Positions 1-9,370 of a DNA stretch of 64,000 nucleotides are shown one piece after another (positions within the stretch are counted from its first letter, which is position 1; each line of letters starts with the position of its first letter). Source of the DNA: Halobacillus amylolyticus (GTDB lineage: Bacteria; Bacillota; Bacilli; Bacillales; Halobacillaceae); contig NZ_CP095075.1 of NCBI RefSeq assembly GCF_022921115.1, positions 3,608,001 to 3,672,000 on the forward strand, read 5' to 3'. Made by a program: the position numbers and the translations under genes. A model generated the notes under the pieces. It saw only the letters and a list, made by a program, of their open reading frames with translations, was not told where the DNA came from and made no database searches.

Positions 1-132
1 CCCGGAACACTGCTTTACTTGAATGAGCAAATTTTTTATTACTTGCTTGTTAATATTGTAGCAATTGGAGTGGCCTTTGGATTAACGTATATGTTTGGGT
101 TCAATGATAAAGATCACAATATCAACGAGTAA
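1..132 (+). CDS. C-terminal end of a PTS EIIC-type sugar permease (partial)
   Basis: An open frame runs from the window edge to a TAA at 130-132. It encodes 43 residues with a hydrophobic stretch (YYLLVNIVAIGVAFGLTYMF) and a short polar tail, FGFNDKDHNINE. This is the usual end of a glucose/sucrose-family PTS EIIBC membrane protein. A sucrose-6-phosphate hydrolase and a fructokinase follow directly, so the most likely identity is the sucrose permease that imports and phosphorylates sucrose. Too little is visible to prove the substrate. Confidence 0.6.
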   Translation, partial: PGTLLYLNEQIFYYLLVNIVAIGVAFGLTYMFGFNDKDHNINE

Positions 133-142
133 TTATATTGAA

Positions 143-176
143 AAAAGACCTAGTAGCGTCTACTGGGTCTTCTTTT
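143..176 (+). terminator. Hairpin plus T-run after the PTS permease
   Basis: The arms AAGACCTAGTAG and CTACTGGGTCTT form a hairpin followed by TCTTTTT. It lies between the permease stop and the scrB ribosome site. It may terminate transcription only partly, because the downstream genes belong to the same pathway and no clear new promoter is visible. Confidence 0.7.
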
Positions 177-195
177 TCATGAAGGTGGGAATGAA

Positions 196-1638
196 ATGAG
201 TAACGACCAAAGTTTAAGAGAGCAAGCCTATCAAGCTATTGAAAAATACGAGGGAGTCGTTCGGCAGGATCCGTACCGGCAGTGTTTTCACCTTTCTCCT
301 CCTGTCGGCTTACTGAACGATCCGAACGGCTGGATCCAGTGGAAGGGAATCTATCATTTGTACTTTCAATGGATGCCTTTTCATACAGGCCATGGAGCGA
401 AATTTTGGGGACATTACAGTTCACGCGATTTGGTCAATTGGACACTCGAGCCCATCGCTCTAACGCCGAGTGAATGGTATGATAAAAACGGCTGCTATTC
501 TGGCAGTGCCATAACCGATCAAGGAAAATTGAAAGTGTTCTATACCGGTAATGTTAAGGATGAGAACGGGAATAGGGAGACCTATCAATGCTCGGCAGAA
601 TCAGATAATGGTGTCGATTTTGTGAAAAATGGTGTGGAGATCTATCTTCCAAAAGGATATACCGCCCATTTTCGTGATCCGAAAGTTTGGAAGCATGAAG
701 ATCACTGGTATATGGTGGTTGGTGCCCAGAGTGCAGATCACTATGGATGTGTCGTATTATTTGAATCAGCGGATACGAAGGAATGGGTCTTCAGAGGGAA
801 TCTATCACATTCAACGAGGGAAGAGTTCGGTTATCTAGGCTACATGTGGGAATGCCCGGACTTTTTTTCATTGGATGGCGAAGAGGTGCTGATCTTTTCA
901 CCACAAGGTGTGGAAGCTGATGGGATCGACTATAATAATCTCTATCAGACAGGTTATGTCATTGGTGAACTCGATTATAGACAAGCGGAGTATAAGCATG
1001 GTCGCTTTGTAGAGCTAGATCGAGGCTTTGAATTCTACGCCCCGCAAACGACGTGTGATGATAGAGGAAGACGACTGCTTGTCGGTTGGCTGGGCGGTCC
1101 TGATCACAATGAAAAGAGCCAGCCGACCCATGATTACCACTGGATCCACAGTATGACAATCCCGAGAGAACTGCGTCTTGAAAAGGGAAAATTGATCCAG
1201 AAGCCAGTGGAAGAGTTGTCAGAATTACGGGTAAAGCAATGGTACGATGAACAAATAGTAAAATCAGGAGTCTATGAGATTGAAAGAGTGTCTGAAGTTC
1301 ACATAGAAGGGGAGTCCCTTGAAGGATTCGAGCTGACTTTATTCAGCTATATGCAGTTGATCTATGATCAGGATACTGAACTTTTAACGTTGAAGCGTCC
1401 TGACTTTGCAGGAGGAAATCTTGAGTCACGCAGCTGTCGCCTGCCTCAAGGATTAAAGCAGCTGCAGTTGTTCATCGATCGTTCATCTGTTGAAATTTTC
1501 ATCAATGGCGGTGAAGAAGTGTTCACGTCAAGGATGTTTGCTGATCCTGAGGAACAAAGGCTTGAACTTAAGACTAGCAACTCAACTTCAATGAATGTAC
1601 AGGCTTGGAGTTTAAGAGAAGACGCGATCCATATATAA
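196..1638 (+). CDS. scrB: Sucrose-6-phosphate hydrolase (GH32 invertase)
   Basis: A 480-residue cytoplasmic glycoside hydrolase of family 32 that splits sucrose-6-phosphate into glucose-6-phosphate and fructose. All three GH32 active-site blocks are visible: LLNDPNG (about residue 40, nucleophile Asp), FRDPKVW (about 159, transition-state Asp) and WECPDFF (about 219, acid/base Glu). The C-terminal beta-sandwich carries DRSSVEIFINGG, typical of the family. Length matches bacterial enzymes. The ATG at 196 is preceded by GAAGGTGGGA. It sits between a PTS permease tail and a fructokinase, which supports the phosphorylated substrate over free sucrose. Confidence 0.93.
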   Translation: MSNDQSLREQAYQAIEKYEGVVRQDPYRQCFHLSPPVGLLNDPNGWIQWKGIYHLYFQWMPFHTGHGAKFWGHYSSRDLVNWTLEPIALTPSEWYDKNGCYSGSAITDQGKLKVFYTGNVKDENGNRETYQCSAESDNGVDFVKNGVEIYLPKGYTAHFRDPKVWKHEDHWYMVVGAQSADHYGCVVLFESADTKEWVFRGNLSHSTREEFGYLGYMWECPDFFSLDGEEVLIFSPQGVEADGIDYNNLYQTGYVIGELDYRQAEYKHGRFVELDRGFEFYAPQTTCDDRGRRLLVGWLGGPDHNEKSQPTHDYHWIHSMTIPRELRLEKGKLIQKPVEELSELRVKQWYDEQIVKSGVYEIERVSEVHIEGESLEGFELTLFSYMQLIYDQDTELLTLKRPDFAGGNLESRSCRLPQGLKQLQLFIDRSSVEIFINGGEEVFTSRMFADPEEQRLELKTSNSTSMNVQAWSLREDAIHI

Positions 1639-1656
1639 TAGGGAGGAAATGATGGG

Positions 1657-2523
1657 ATGAAATTAGGTGCAATTGAAGCTGGCGGAACGAAGTTTGTCTG
1701 TGCGATTGGCAATGAACAAGGGGATATTTTTGAAAAAACAGTCATTCCGACAGAGCATCCGGATGTAACGATGCCGGTTGTTTATCAGTTTTTCAAAGGC
1801 AAAGGGGTCGAGCGTATCGGGATTGGCAGCTTCGGCCCCATTGATGTAAATGAAGCGAGTGACAGTTATGGAACGATTCAAAACACTCCGAAGATCGACT
1901 GGGTGGATTTTCCACTTGCCAAAAGGCTTGCTGACCAGTTACATGTGCCTGTAAAGGTGGACACCGACGTCAATGTAGCTGCTTTGTCTGAGGCAGAGTG
2001 GGGAAATGCAACCGATGTGGATTCTTGTCTCTATATTACTGTAGGCACGGGCATTGGAGCTGGAGCGATCGTGAACGGGACCACATTAAACGGATTGTCA
2101 CATCCTGAGATGGGACATATTGCCGTGAAACGTCATGATGACGATTCGTTTGCAGGAGCGTGTCCTTATCATAATGATTGCTTAGAAGGAATGGCTTCTG
2201 GACCTGCACTTGAGAAACGTTGGGGGAAAGCAGGCAAGGAATTGGCCGACGATGAGAGAGTATGGGAAATCGAAGCACATTATTTAGCCCAAGCTCTCGT
2301 TAATTATATTTATATCTTGTCACCAGAGCGGATTATTATGGGTGGCGGTGTGATGCAGCAGGAACACCTTTTTGACCTGATTCGAAAAAATGTAATGGAA
2401 AGCTTAGCGGGTTATGTAAGCTCACCGTTTCTATCTGCTGAAAACATAGATCGATATATTGTTCCTCCTGGATTGACAGATGAGGCGGGAGTCAAGGGTG
2501 CACTTCTTTTAGCATCTAAATGA
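1657..2523 (+). CDS. scrK: Fructokinase, ROK family
   Basis: A 288-residue ATP-dependent sugar kinase that would phosphorylate the fructose released by the preceding hydrolase. The N-terminus GAIEAGGTKFVCAIG is the ROK phosphate-binding block. TVGTGIGAGAIVNG gives the second nucleotide-binding segment, and GHIAVKRHDDD followed by CPYHNDCLEG is the ROK signature with its zinc-binding Cys/His set. It starts 18 bp after scrB, behind AGGGAGG, and is clearly in the same operon. Bacillus fructokinases of the GmuE/YdhR type have the same size. Specificity for fructose rather than mannose rests on context. Confidence 0.9.
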   Translation: MKLGAIEAGGTKFVCAIGNEQGDIFEKTVIPTEHPDVTMPVVYQFFKGKGVERIGIGSFGPIDVNEASDSYGTIQNTPKIDWVDFPLAKRLADQLHVPVKVDTDVNVAALSEAEWGNATDVDSCLYITVGTGIGAGAIVNGTTLNGLSHPEMGHIAVKRHDDDSFAGACPYHNDCLEGMASGPALEKRWGKAGKELADDERVWEIEAHYLAQALVNYIYILSPERIIMGGGVMQQEHLFDLIRKNVMESLAGYVSSPFLSAENIDRYIVPPGLTDEAGVKGALLLASK

Positions 2524-2569
2524 AAATAAGCCACATTCCAATTGGTAAAAGGGAATGTGGCTTATTTTT
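2524..2569. terminator. Bidirectional terminator between scrK and manA
   Basis: The arms AAATAAGCCACATTCC and GGGAATGTGGCTTATTT form a 16-17 bp stem with A-run and T-run flanks. It can terminate both the sucrose operon (+) and manA (-), which converge here. Confidence 0.9.
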
Positions 2570-2575
2570 GTATCG

Positions 2576-3531
2576 TTACTTATTTGAATGTGAAGTAATG
2601 AGTGAAGCTCTTCCCTCTACCGTGTAGGACTCAACGGTTGCAGGGATGATGAAGTGATCCCCTTTGCTGAATGGAAACACCCCTTCATCTGTGATAATGT
2701 TGCCTTCACCCTCTAAAGCACTGAACAGTTGATAGTTCTCGTAAATGATCGGATTACTTTTCCCATCTAAACTTAGGTGATGAACAGTGAAATAGGCTTC
2801 CTCCACTAACTTCTCAGTACGGACACCAGCCTCTAGTGCATGATCGCGTTCAAGAGATGGATTCACGTGCGGCACATTCGTCACATCAAGTGAACGATCT
2901 AAGTGCAGTTCACGTTTCTGACCATCTTTGTCTGTACGATCGTAATCGTAAACACGGTAGGTAATATCCGAACTTTGCTGGGTTTCCAAAATTTGAATCC
3001 CTTCCCCGATCGCATGAATCGTCCCGCTTGGAACATAGTAGAATTCCCCGGGCTGGACAGGGATACGATGAAGCAGTTCGTCCCATTGCCCATTCTCAAT
3101 CATTGAGGCCAGTTCTTCTTTGCTGTTAGCATGGTGGCCAAAGATAATTTCGGCCCCTTCCTCACAATCAATCACATACCAGCATTCCGTTTTCCCATAG
3201 GTTTCATCTTCAACATTCCTAGCATACTCATCGTCAGGATGAACTTGAACAGATAAATCCTTTTTTGAATCCAATATTTTTACGAGTAATGGAAACTCAT
3301 CGCCTTCTTCATTTCCGAAAAGTTCTCTATGATTATTCCAGGCTTCAGCTAACGTTTTTCCCCGAAGCGGTCCATTCTTTATCAGGTTTGATCCGTTAGA
3401 ATGTCCAGAAATCCCCAGCATTCGCCAGTGGTTTCCGAGGGTATCTCGTAATTGAAAATCTCTTTAAGTTTCGTTCCGCCCCATAGGCGTTGTTTAAATT
3501 CGGGTTGTAGAAAAATGGGTTCATTGTACAT
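2576..3531 (-). pseudogene. manA: Mannose-6-phosphate isomerase with one frameshift
   Basis: Class I phosphomannose isomerase interconverting mannose-6-P and fructose-6-P. The long frame (2576-3421) carries the metal-site and family blocks QVHPDDEYA, KTECWYVID and GEFYYVPSGTIHAIGEGI. It lacks the family N-terminus, which is present upstream in another frame: from the ATG at 3529-3531 (behind AGAGGTG) the sequence reads MYNEPIFLQPEFKQRLWGGT and continues to TTGECW. Restoring one C in the CCCC run at 3413-3416 joins the two as GECWGISGHSNG, giving 318 residues, close to the 315 of B. subtilis ManA. It is divergent from the mannosyl-glycerate genes and would process the mannose-6-P they release. 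A sequencing undercall is more likely than a dead gene. Confidence 0.88.
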
Positions 3532-3635
3532 TTTTGTTTAACACCTCTTTGAATAGTTCAACTCATTAAAGGTCATTGTATCATAACACCGCTTTCTCAC
3601 AGGAAAATATTTTTGCAAGCTGCCGTATTATAGCA

Positions 3636-3644
3636 TGTTATAAT
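3636..3644 (+). promoter_or_regulatory. Extended -10 promoter of the rpiR gene
   Basis: TGTTATAAT is a perfect extended -10 element. It lies 41 bp upstream of the start codon. A TTGCAA lies further upstream at 3613-3618 with an over-long spacer, so the TG extension probably compensates for a weak -35. Confidence 0.55.
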
Positions 3645-3684
3645 AGGGCTACTTTTTAACACGAACGATAGAGGTGAGTTAACG

Positions 3685-4413
3685 ATGAACTTACAAGATC
3701 GTGCTCATAAATATGAGTACAAATTAAATGATACGGATGACCAAGTTGTCGATTATATACTTGAGAATAAATCAACTGTGGTTAGCATGTCGATCCAATC
3801 ATTAGCCAAAACACTGTATACGGTGCCTAATACGATCACGCGGTTATCAAAAAAGTTAGGGTACGACGGGTTTTCACAGTTAAAAAATAGTCTTAAGGAA
3901 GAAGTACAGGAACAGGAATCAAACCACGACACCAGTATTCAATACAATATGAAACGTACACTCGAGCTGCTGGATCATGATAGGCTCGCTGAAATCGCGA
4001 AAAAGATTCATCAGGCTAATCATATCTACGTTTTTGGTGTTGGGGATACCGTCCCATTTTGCGAGATTCTCTCTACCCATCTTAAAATTGGCGGGAAAAC
4101 GGCTGAGTTTTTCTTACACCGTCATGATGCGGTTTATGCGATTAACCATGCCAACAAACAGGATGTTCTCTTTTTGATCAGCATGTCTGGTGAAACGAAG
4201 CAAATTGTAGAAATGGTCGACTTAGCCAAGTCAAGAGGTGTCACAATCATCTCGTTAACCCACTTTACACGCAACACATTACAGGCTAAAGCTGACTATA
4301 AATTTTTCTTCTATTCCCCTAAGCGTATGCTTGAGAACTATAATACCTCTGATAAAACTCCAGTCATGCTAGCCCTTCAAGTATTATCTACTATCATTTG
4401 GGAAAACGTATAA
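3685..4413 (+). CDS. RpiR/MurR-family transcriptional regulator
   Basis: A 242-residue regulator. The N-terminal 75 residues form an RpiR-type HTH (SIQSLAKTLYTVPNTITRLSKKLGYDGFSQLK). Residues of about 105-235 form a SIS sugar-phosphate domain, with HIYVFGVGDT and LFLISMSGETKQIVEM. It probably senses a phosphosugar, such as mannosyl-glycerate phosphate or mannose-6-P. It lies between manA (divergent) and the mngA/mngB pair (downstream, same strand). E. coli uses a GntR-type MngR here, so the regulator type differs. The start is chosen at ATG 3685 after GAGGTG. Confidence 0.85.
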   Translation: MNLQDRAHKYEYKLNDTDDQVVDYILENKSTVVSMSIQSLAKTLYTVPNTITRLSKKLGYDGFSQLKNSLKEEVQEQESNHDTSIQYNMKRTLELLDHDRLAEIAKKIHQANHIYVFGVGDTVPFCEILSTHLKIGGKTAEFFLHRHDAVYAINHANKQDVLFLISMSGETKQIVEMVDLAKSRGVTIISLTHFTRNTLQAKADYKFFFYSPKRMLENYNTSDKTPVMLALQVLSTIIWENV

Positions 4414-4429
4414 TGTGTATAAATACACA

Positions 4430-4443
4430 TGAAAACGGTTTCC
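4430..4443 (+). promoter_or_regulatory. cre-like CcpA site before mngA
   Basis: TGAAAACGGTTTCC matches the catabolite-responsive element consensus TGWAANCGNTNWCA at 13 of 14 positions. It lies about 100 bp upstream of the PTS gene and immediately after the short palindrome TGTGTATAAATACACA (4414-4429). Catabolite repression of the mannosyl-glycerate operon by CcpA is inferred. Confidence 0.6.
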
Positions 4444-4543
4444 TTCTGTTTGTTCGTGTACTTTTTTCAAAATAAGCAAACGCTTACTTTCCCTATGCTA
4501 AGCTGAGGTCAAGTTTCAATTATGCACTTGAGGAGGCAAAGTG

Positions 4544-6502
4544 ATGAGATTACAAAGTTTGACCTCATCTAACTTAATAACTACGAATCAGTCCTTTTCT
4601 ACCAAAGATGAAGCGATTCGTTATTTGGTAGACCAGCTGAATAACAATGGCAAGCTTCACTCCAAAGAGGATTTCTACCAGGCCGTTCTTGAAAGAGAGT
4701 CTTTATCTCCTACCGGTTTTGAAGGAGGATTAGCCATTCCTCATGGTAAATCCACGGCGGTAAAGGAAGCGGCCTTTGCGGTTGCTACGCTTGAAACCCC
4801 TTTAGAGGATTGGGAGAGCATTGACGAAGAGAACAAGGTTGAGCTCGTCATGCTATTAGCGATCCCGGAAAATGAAGCTGGATCAACGCATCTTAATTTG
4901 TTGGCTGAATTAATGACAAGGTTAGCAGATCCAGCTTATAAAGAAAGACTTATGAAAGCGAAAACAAGTGAAGAGTTCTTCATAGGTCTTGATCATGAAG
5001 AAGAGCAGCAGGAAGCAACTGAACAACAAGTTGATAAAACAATTCTTGCTGTTACGGCCTGTCCAGCGGGAATTGCTCACACGTATATGGCTGCAGAAGC
5101 TCTGGTCAGGGCAGGGAATGAATTAAATGTAAAAGTTATCGTTGAAAAACAGGGAGCTAATGGCATCGAGGATCGCCATTCGAAAGGTCAAATCGCCCGG
5201 GCTGATGCGGTGATTTTTGCAGCAGACGTTGCTGTGAAGGATCGGGAAAGATTCTCACGCTTGCCACGAGTTACGACAACGGTTGCTGCGCCTTTGAAAA
5301 ATGCCAAAGGGATTCTTGAAGAAGCGATAGAAAAGTCGAATCAATCCCCAAAGGCAGCAGAAGATGTTCAAGAAGCGATAGAGGACGACGAGCCTGAGAA
5401 TAAACCGTTTAAGACAGAGATAAAAGATTCGATTATGACTGGTATTTCATATATTATCCCGATTATTGTAGCAGGGGGAATGACGCTTGCCTTTGCTGTA
5501 TTAGTCTCACAAGCGTTTGGATTACAGGATGTGTACGCAGAAGAAGGTTCCTGGCTTTGGCTGCTCCGTCAATTAGGTGGGACGATGCTTGGCACAATCA
5601 TGGTTCCCGTGCTATCTGCTTACATGGCGTACTCTATTGCCGATAAACCGGCACTTGGACCAGGCTTTGCTGCTGGTATCGCTGCGAACTTAATCGGCAG
5701 TGGCTTTTTAGGTGGTATGCTCGGTGGTCTCCTAGCTGGTTACATTATTAAGTTTTTGAAGAAACATGTGCAAACATCTGGCACGTTTGCAGGATTTGTA
5801 AGTTTCTGGCTCTATCCTGTTGTCGGTACACTTTCAGTCGGCGCGATTATGTTGTTTGTTGTTGGAGAGCCTCTGGCTGCCCTGAACAACGGACTAATCA
5901 GTTGGCTTGAAGGGTTATCAGGTGGAAATGCTATTTTGCTTGGAGCGATTCTCGGTGCGATGGTTTCCTTTGACCTTGGTGGACCTGTCAATAAGGCTGC
6001 CTACACGTTCTGTATCGGAGCGATGGCAAGTGGAAATATTATGCCGTACGCTGCCTTCGCCTCTATCAAAATGGTTTCAGCTTTTGCTGTAACAGGGGCT
6101 ACGATTGTTGGTAAAAAGTACTTTACGAAACCTGAACAAGAAGTTGGGAAGCAAACGTGGCTTCTTGGCTTAGCTGGGATTACTGAAGGTGCTATTCCGT
6201 TTATGATCAATGATCCGATCCGGGTTATTCCTTCATTGGTTGCTGGTTCAGCAGTGACAGGCGGAATTGTGGCTTACTTTGGAATAGGATTAAATGTTCC
6301 GGGAGCAGGAATCTTTTCACTAGCTCTATTAGATGGCCCACCATTATTTGCAGCTGCTAGTATTTGGCTCGGATCTGCCTTGATAGGTGCATTTATATCC
6401 ATGGTATTACTGATTATTACACGTAAAAATAAACTGAAAAAGCAACCTAGAACAATGACACAGGCTGAAGAAAACGTACAAATGGAAACAGCTGTGAACT
6501 AA
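4544..6502 (+). CDS. mngA: PTS EIIABC permease, mannosyl-D-glycerate type
   Basis: A 652-residue fused PTS permease that imports and phosphorylates its sugar. Domain order is EIIA (His in LAIPHGKST, about residue 69), EIIB (Cys in TACPAGIAHTYMAAEAL, about 174) and a fructose-family EIIC from about residue 300 with ADKPALGPGFAAG and SFDLGGPVNKAAY. This A-B-C order and the detailed wording (for example EGGLAIPHGKSTAVKEAAFA and VEKQGANGIE) closely resemble E. coli MngA, the 2-O-alpha-mannosyl-D-glycerate permease of about the same length. A GTG at 4541 is in frame, but AGGAGG at 4531-4536 is better spaced for the ATG at 4544. The hydrolase gene follows 23 bp later. Confidence 0.88.
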   Translation: MRLQSLTSSNLITTNQSFSTKDEAIRYLVDQLNNNGKLHSKEDFYQAVLERESLSPTGFEGGLAIPHGKSTAVKEAAFAVATLETPLEDWESIDEENKVELVMLLAIPENEAGSTHLNLLAELMTRLADPAYKERLMKAKTSEEFFIGLDHEEEQQEATEQQVDKTILAVTACPAGIAHTYMAAEALVRAGNELNVKVIVEKQGANGIEDRHSKGQIARADAVIFAADVAVKDRERFSRLPRVTTTVAAPLKNAKGILEEAIEKSNQSPKAAEDVQEAIEDDEPENKPFKTEIKDSIMTGISYIIPIIVAGGMTLAFAVLVSQAFGLQDVYAEEGSWLWLLRQLGGTMLGTIMVPVLSAYMAYSIADKPALGPGFAAGIAANLIGSGFLGGMLGGLLAGYIIKFLKKHVQTSGTFAGFVSFWLYPVVGTLSVGAIMLFVVGEPLAALNNGLISWLEGLSGGNAILLGAILGAMVSFDLGGPVNKAAYTFCIGAMASGNIMPYAAFASIKMVSAFAVTGATIVGKKYFTKPEQEVGKQTWLLGLAGITEGAIPFMINDPIRVIPSLVAGSAVTGGIVAYFGIGLNVPGAGIFSLALLDGPPLFAAASIWLGSALIGAFISMVLLIITRKNKLKKQPRTMTQAEENVQMETAVN

Positions 6503-6525
6503 TAGAAGTAAGGAAGGGATTACGA

Positions 6526-9141
6526 ATGAAGCAGGTGCACATCGTCCCCCACATGCATTGGGATCGTGAATGGTATTTTTCTACCGAGGAATCACGTATT
6601 TTACTCGTTAATAATATGGAAGAAATCATGGACCGTTTGGAAACTGATCCTGACTATCCTTACTATGTCCTAGATGGACAGACATCTATTTTAGAGGACT
6701 ATTTCGCTGTCAAACCTGAAGCAAAGGATCGTGTGAAGAAACTTGTTCAAGCAGGTAAGCTCATCATCGGTCCATGGTACACGCAAACAGATGAAATGGT
6801 AGTAGGCGGCGAGTCGATCGTAAGAAATTTACTGTATGGAATCAAAGACAGCAAGGAATTTGGCAATCCGATGATGATCGGCTATCTACCTGATTCGTTT
6901 GGACAATCGGCGCAGATGCCTCATATTCTTAATGGGTTTGACATTAAGTACACCATCTTCTGGCGTGGTACGTCAGAACGGCACGGGACCGATAAAACAG
7001 AATTTCATTGGGAGACAAAGGATGGATCTAAGGTTCTTGTGCAACTGCTGCCACTTGGTTATGCAATCGGAAAATATTTGCCGCAGGACGAAGCGGCTTT
7101 ACAGCAACGCATGGAGAAATATTTCCCGGTACTTGACCGCGGAGCTACAACTGATCATCAGTTACTTCCAAATGGTCATGATCAAATGCCGATTCAAAAA
7201 GATATTTACGAGGTTATGGAGAAATTGAAGCAGCTCTATCCAGATCGTGAGTTTTTCCTAAGTAAATACGAAAATATCTTTGCTGAACTAGAAAAACAAG
7301 CAAATCTTGCGACATTAAATGGTGAATTTTTAGACGGTAAGTATATGCGTGTTCACCGTAGTATTTTTTCAACACGGATGGATATTAAAGCAGCCAATAC
7401 TCGTGTTGAAAACAAGATTACCAATCTACTAGAACCGTTAGCTTCAATGGCTTATGATTTAGGCTTTGAGTATCATCACGGGTTGATCGAATTGATTTGG
7501 AAGGAAATTATGAAAAATCACGCCCATGACAGTATTGGCTGCTGTTGTTCAGATAAAGTCCATCGTGAAATAGCGAATCGCCTGTTTTTGGCAGAAGAAA
7601 AAACAGACCAGCTGATCGAGTTTTACAAACGGCAGATGGTCGATTCTATGGAAACGAGCCATGACATGGATCGCTTAACCCTGTTCAACTTTCTTCCTTA
7701 TGAACGAGAAGAGGTAGTAACGATGGAAATCATCTCGAAGTACAGTGCCTTTTCGTTGGAAAATGAAGAGGGAGAAGCTGTCGAATATGAGGTCCTTCAG
7801 GCCGAAGAAATTGATCCTGGCTTGATTGATAGACAGATTGTTCATTATGGGAATTATGAGCCTTTTATTCAGTATAAAATCCAGCTTAAAGCAACACTTC
7901 CGGCAATGGGCTATCGAACTCTTTTTGTCAAAGAGGGTCAAGAGTCCCGTGGTCATAGTAAACAGAACAAACAGTCGATAGAAACCGATTATTACAAGAT
8001 TTCCGTGAATAGCAATGGTTCGTTAAACATTTGGGATAAACAATTAGAGAAATCTTTTGACCAAGTCCTTTTACTGGAAAATGGCGGCGACGATGGAGAT
8101 GAATATGATTATTCTCCACTTGAGAACGAAGAGTTAATTTTCAGTGACGATGTGGAGGCTGATGTTGCACTTGAACAAAACGATTACGCTGCATCCATTG
8201 ATATTCGCTACTCTATGGATGTACCAAAGGATATCAAGGAGCGCAAGGCTGGAGAGAGAACAAGTAAAGTGGATGTACACTTTAACCTTTCCATCTCAAA
8301 TCATAAACCAATCATTGAGGTTACGTGTGAATTAGACAATTTTGCTAAAGATCATCGGTTGCGTACGTATATTCCAACAGGACTTAGCTCGTCCTTCTCT
8401 ATTGCTGATAACCAGTTTGGCCATATCAAAAGGGATGTTTATGATGCGGCTATGGATGTGTGGCAAGAGGAAAACTGGAGTGAACGTCCGGACCCAATCT
8501 ATCCGATGCTGAATTTTATCGGATTATCTAATGAGCGGTATGGTATAAGTGTTCTGACAAACAGTACGAGGGAGTACGAAATCGTAGGGGAGTACTATGA
8601 TACGATTGCTTTAACGTTATTTAGAAGCATAGGTCACTTAGGTAAAGCTGATATGATACGCCGACCAGGTAGACCTTCAGGGATTAAGCTGCCGACGCCG
8701 GATTCTCAAATGATCGGAAAACTTACGCTGGACTTTGCCTTATATCTACACAAGGGGAGTACATTACAAGCAAATGTGGCCAAAGTGGCCAAAGAATATC
8801 TAACGCCTGTTCATACGTATAATAAGATTCCTTATAATGCGATGAAATTAAATGAATCAGGAGTTAAGACACCTCTATCGTTTCAACTTTTGAAAGAGGA
8901 AGGTACACACGCTGTGCTAAGTACACTGAAAAAATCTGAACAGGATGACACTTTGGTCCTAAGGGTATTTAACCCATCGGATGAGGCTTCTGAAGCTATC
9001 TATCATTTTGGTGACGAAGTAAAAGAAGTTTACCGAACCAATTTGAATGAAGATCGACAGGAAGAACTCATTCCAGATCAAGGGACTCTGACTGTGCCAT
9101 TAAAGGTAAATCAATCACAAACGATTTCGATAAAAAGATAA
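6526..9141 (+). CDS. mngB: Mannosylglycerate-phosphate hydrolase (GH38 alpha-mannosidase)
   Basis: An 871-residue cytoplasmic GH38 enzyme expected to cleave 2-O-(6-phospho-mannosyl)-D-glycerate to mannose-6-P and glycerate. Visible blocks are HMHWDREWYF (zinc-binding His/Asp), YLPDSFGQSAQMPHI (nucleophile Asp), LPNGHDQMP and the unusual Cys-rich NHAHDSIGCCCSDKVHREI. These all occur in E. coli MngB, which has nearly the same length (about 877). The C-terminal half is the GH38 beta-sandwich. It is translated from ATG 6526 after GTAAGGAAGGG. The partner PTS gene and the divergent manA complete a pathway into glycolysis. No glycerate kinase is visible in the window. Confidence 0.88.
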   Translation: MKQVHIVPHMHWDREWYFSTEESRILLVNNMEEIMDRLETDPDYPYYVLDGQTSILEDYFAVKPEAKDRVKKLVQAGKLIIGPWYTQTDEMVVGGESIVRNLLYGIKDSKEFGNPMMIGYLPDSFGQSAQMPHILNGFDIKYTIFWRGTSERHGTDKTEFHWETKDGSKVLVQLLPLGYAIGKYLPQDEAALQQRMEKYFPVLDRGATTDHQLLPNGHDQMPIQKDIYEVMEKLKQLYPDREFFLSKYENIFAELEKQANLATLNGEFLDGKYMRVHRSIFSTRMDIKAANTRVENKITNLLEPLASMAYDLGFEYHHGLIELIWKEIMKNHAHDSIGCCCSDKVHREIANRLFLAEEKTDQLIEFYKRQMVDSMETSHDMDRLTLFNFLPYEREEVVTMEIISKYSAFSLENEEGEAVEYEVLQAEEIDPGLIDRQIVHYGNYEPFIQYKIQLKATLPAMGYRTLFVKEGQESRGHSKQNKQSIETDYYKISVNSNGSLNIWDKQLEKSFDQVLLLENGGDDGDEYDYSPLENEELIFSDDVEADVALEQNDYAASIDIRYSMDVPKDIKERKAGERTSKVDVHFNLSISNHKPIIEVTCELDNFAKDHRLRTYIPTGLSSSFSIADNQFGHIKRDVYDAAMDVWQEENWSERPDPIYPMLNFIGLSNERYGISVLTNSTREYEIVGEYYDTIALTLFRSIGHLGKADMIRRPGRPSGIKLPTPDSQMIGKLTLDFALYLHKGSTLQANVAKVAKEYLTPVHTYNKIPYNAMKLNESGVKTPLSFQLLKEEGTHAVLSTLKKSEQDDTLVLRVFNPSDEASEAIYHFGDEVKEVYRTNLNEDRQEELIPDQGTLTVPLKVNQSQTISIKR

Positions 9142-9150
9142 GGAGTGAAG

Positions 9151-9180
9151 GCCAGAGAGCAAATCTCTGGCTTTTATTAT
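9151..9180 (+). terminator. Terminator of the mngA-mngB operon
   Basis: GCCAGAGA and TCTCTGGC form an 8-bp GC-rich stem around GCAAA, followed by TTTTATTATTT. It begins 10 bp after the mngB stop. Confidence 0.85.
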
Positions 9181-9331
9181 TTAGAGGGAGTAGGAGGGGC
9201 CCAATCTATGGGCAGCTTATCTGTGATTATTGGATAGTTTTTTCGATATTCTAATGATAGAATCATAATAGCAATAGCAACTACATAAGCAAGGAGGAAG
9301 CTGAACTCCCTGCAAGAAAGGGGGGAAGCTT

Positions 9332-9370
9332 ATGACGACATACGAAGCATTTAGTCTATCGCGGTACTGA
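9332..9370 (+). pseudogene. Possible remnant of a small holin-like (type I) toxin gene
   Basis: A 12-codon frame, MTTYEAFSLSRY, starts at an ATG behind AAAGGGGGGAAGC. The opening MTTYEA is the usual start of the 30-40 residue holin-like peptides annotated as putative type I toxins in Bacilli. One extra base after AGTCT would continue the frame as IAVLTLIVTIV, a hydrophobic segment, up to a TGA at about 9392. It is therefore probably a truncated or frameshifted copy, and the match rests on very few residues. The rest of this intergenic stretch (9181-9622) holds the tandem repeat described next and a TATAAT at 9581-9586 that may serve ycsI. Confidence 0.4.
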
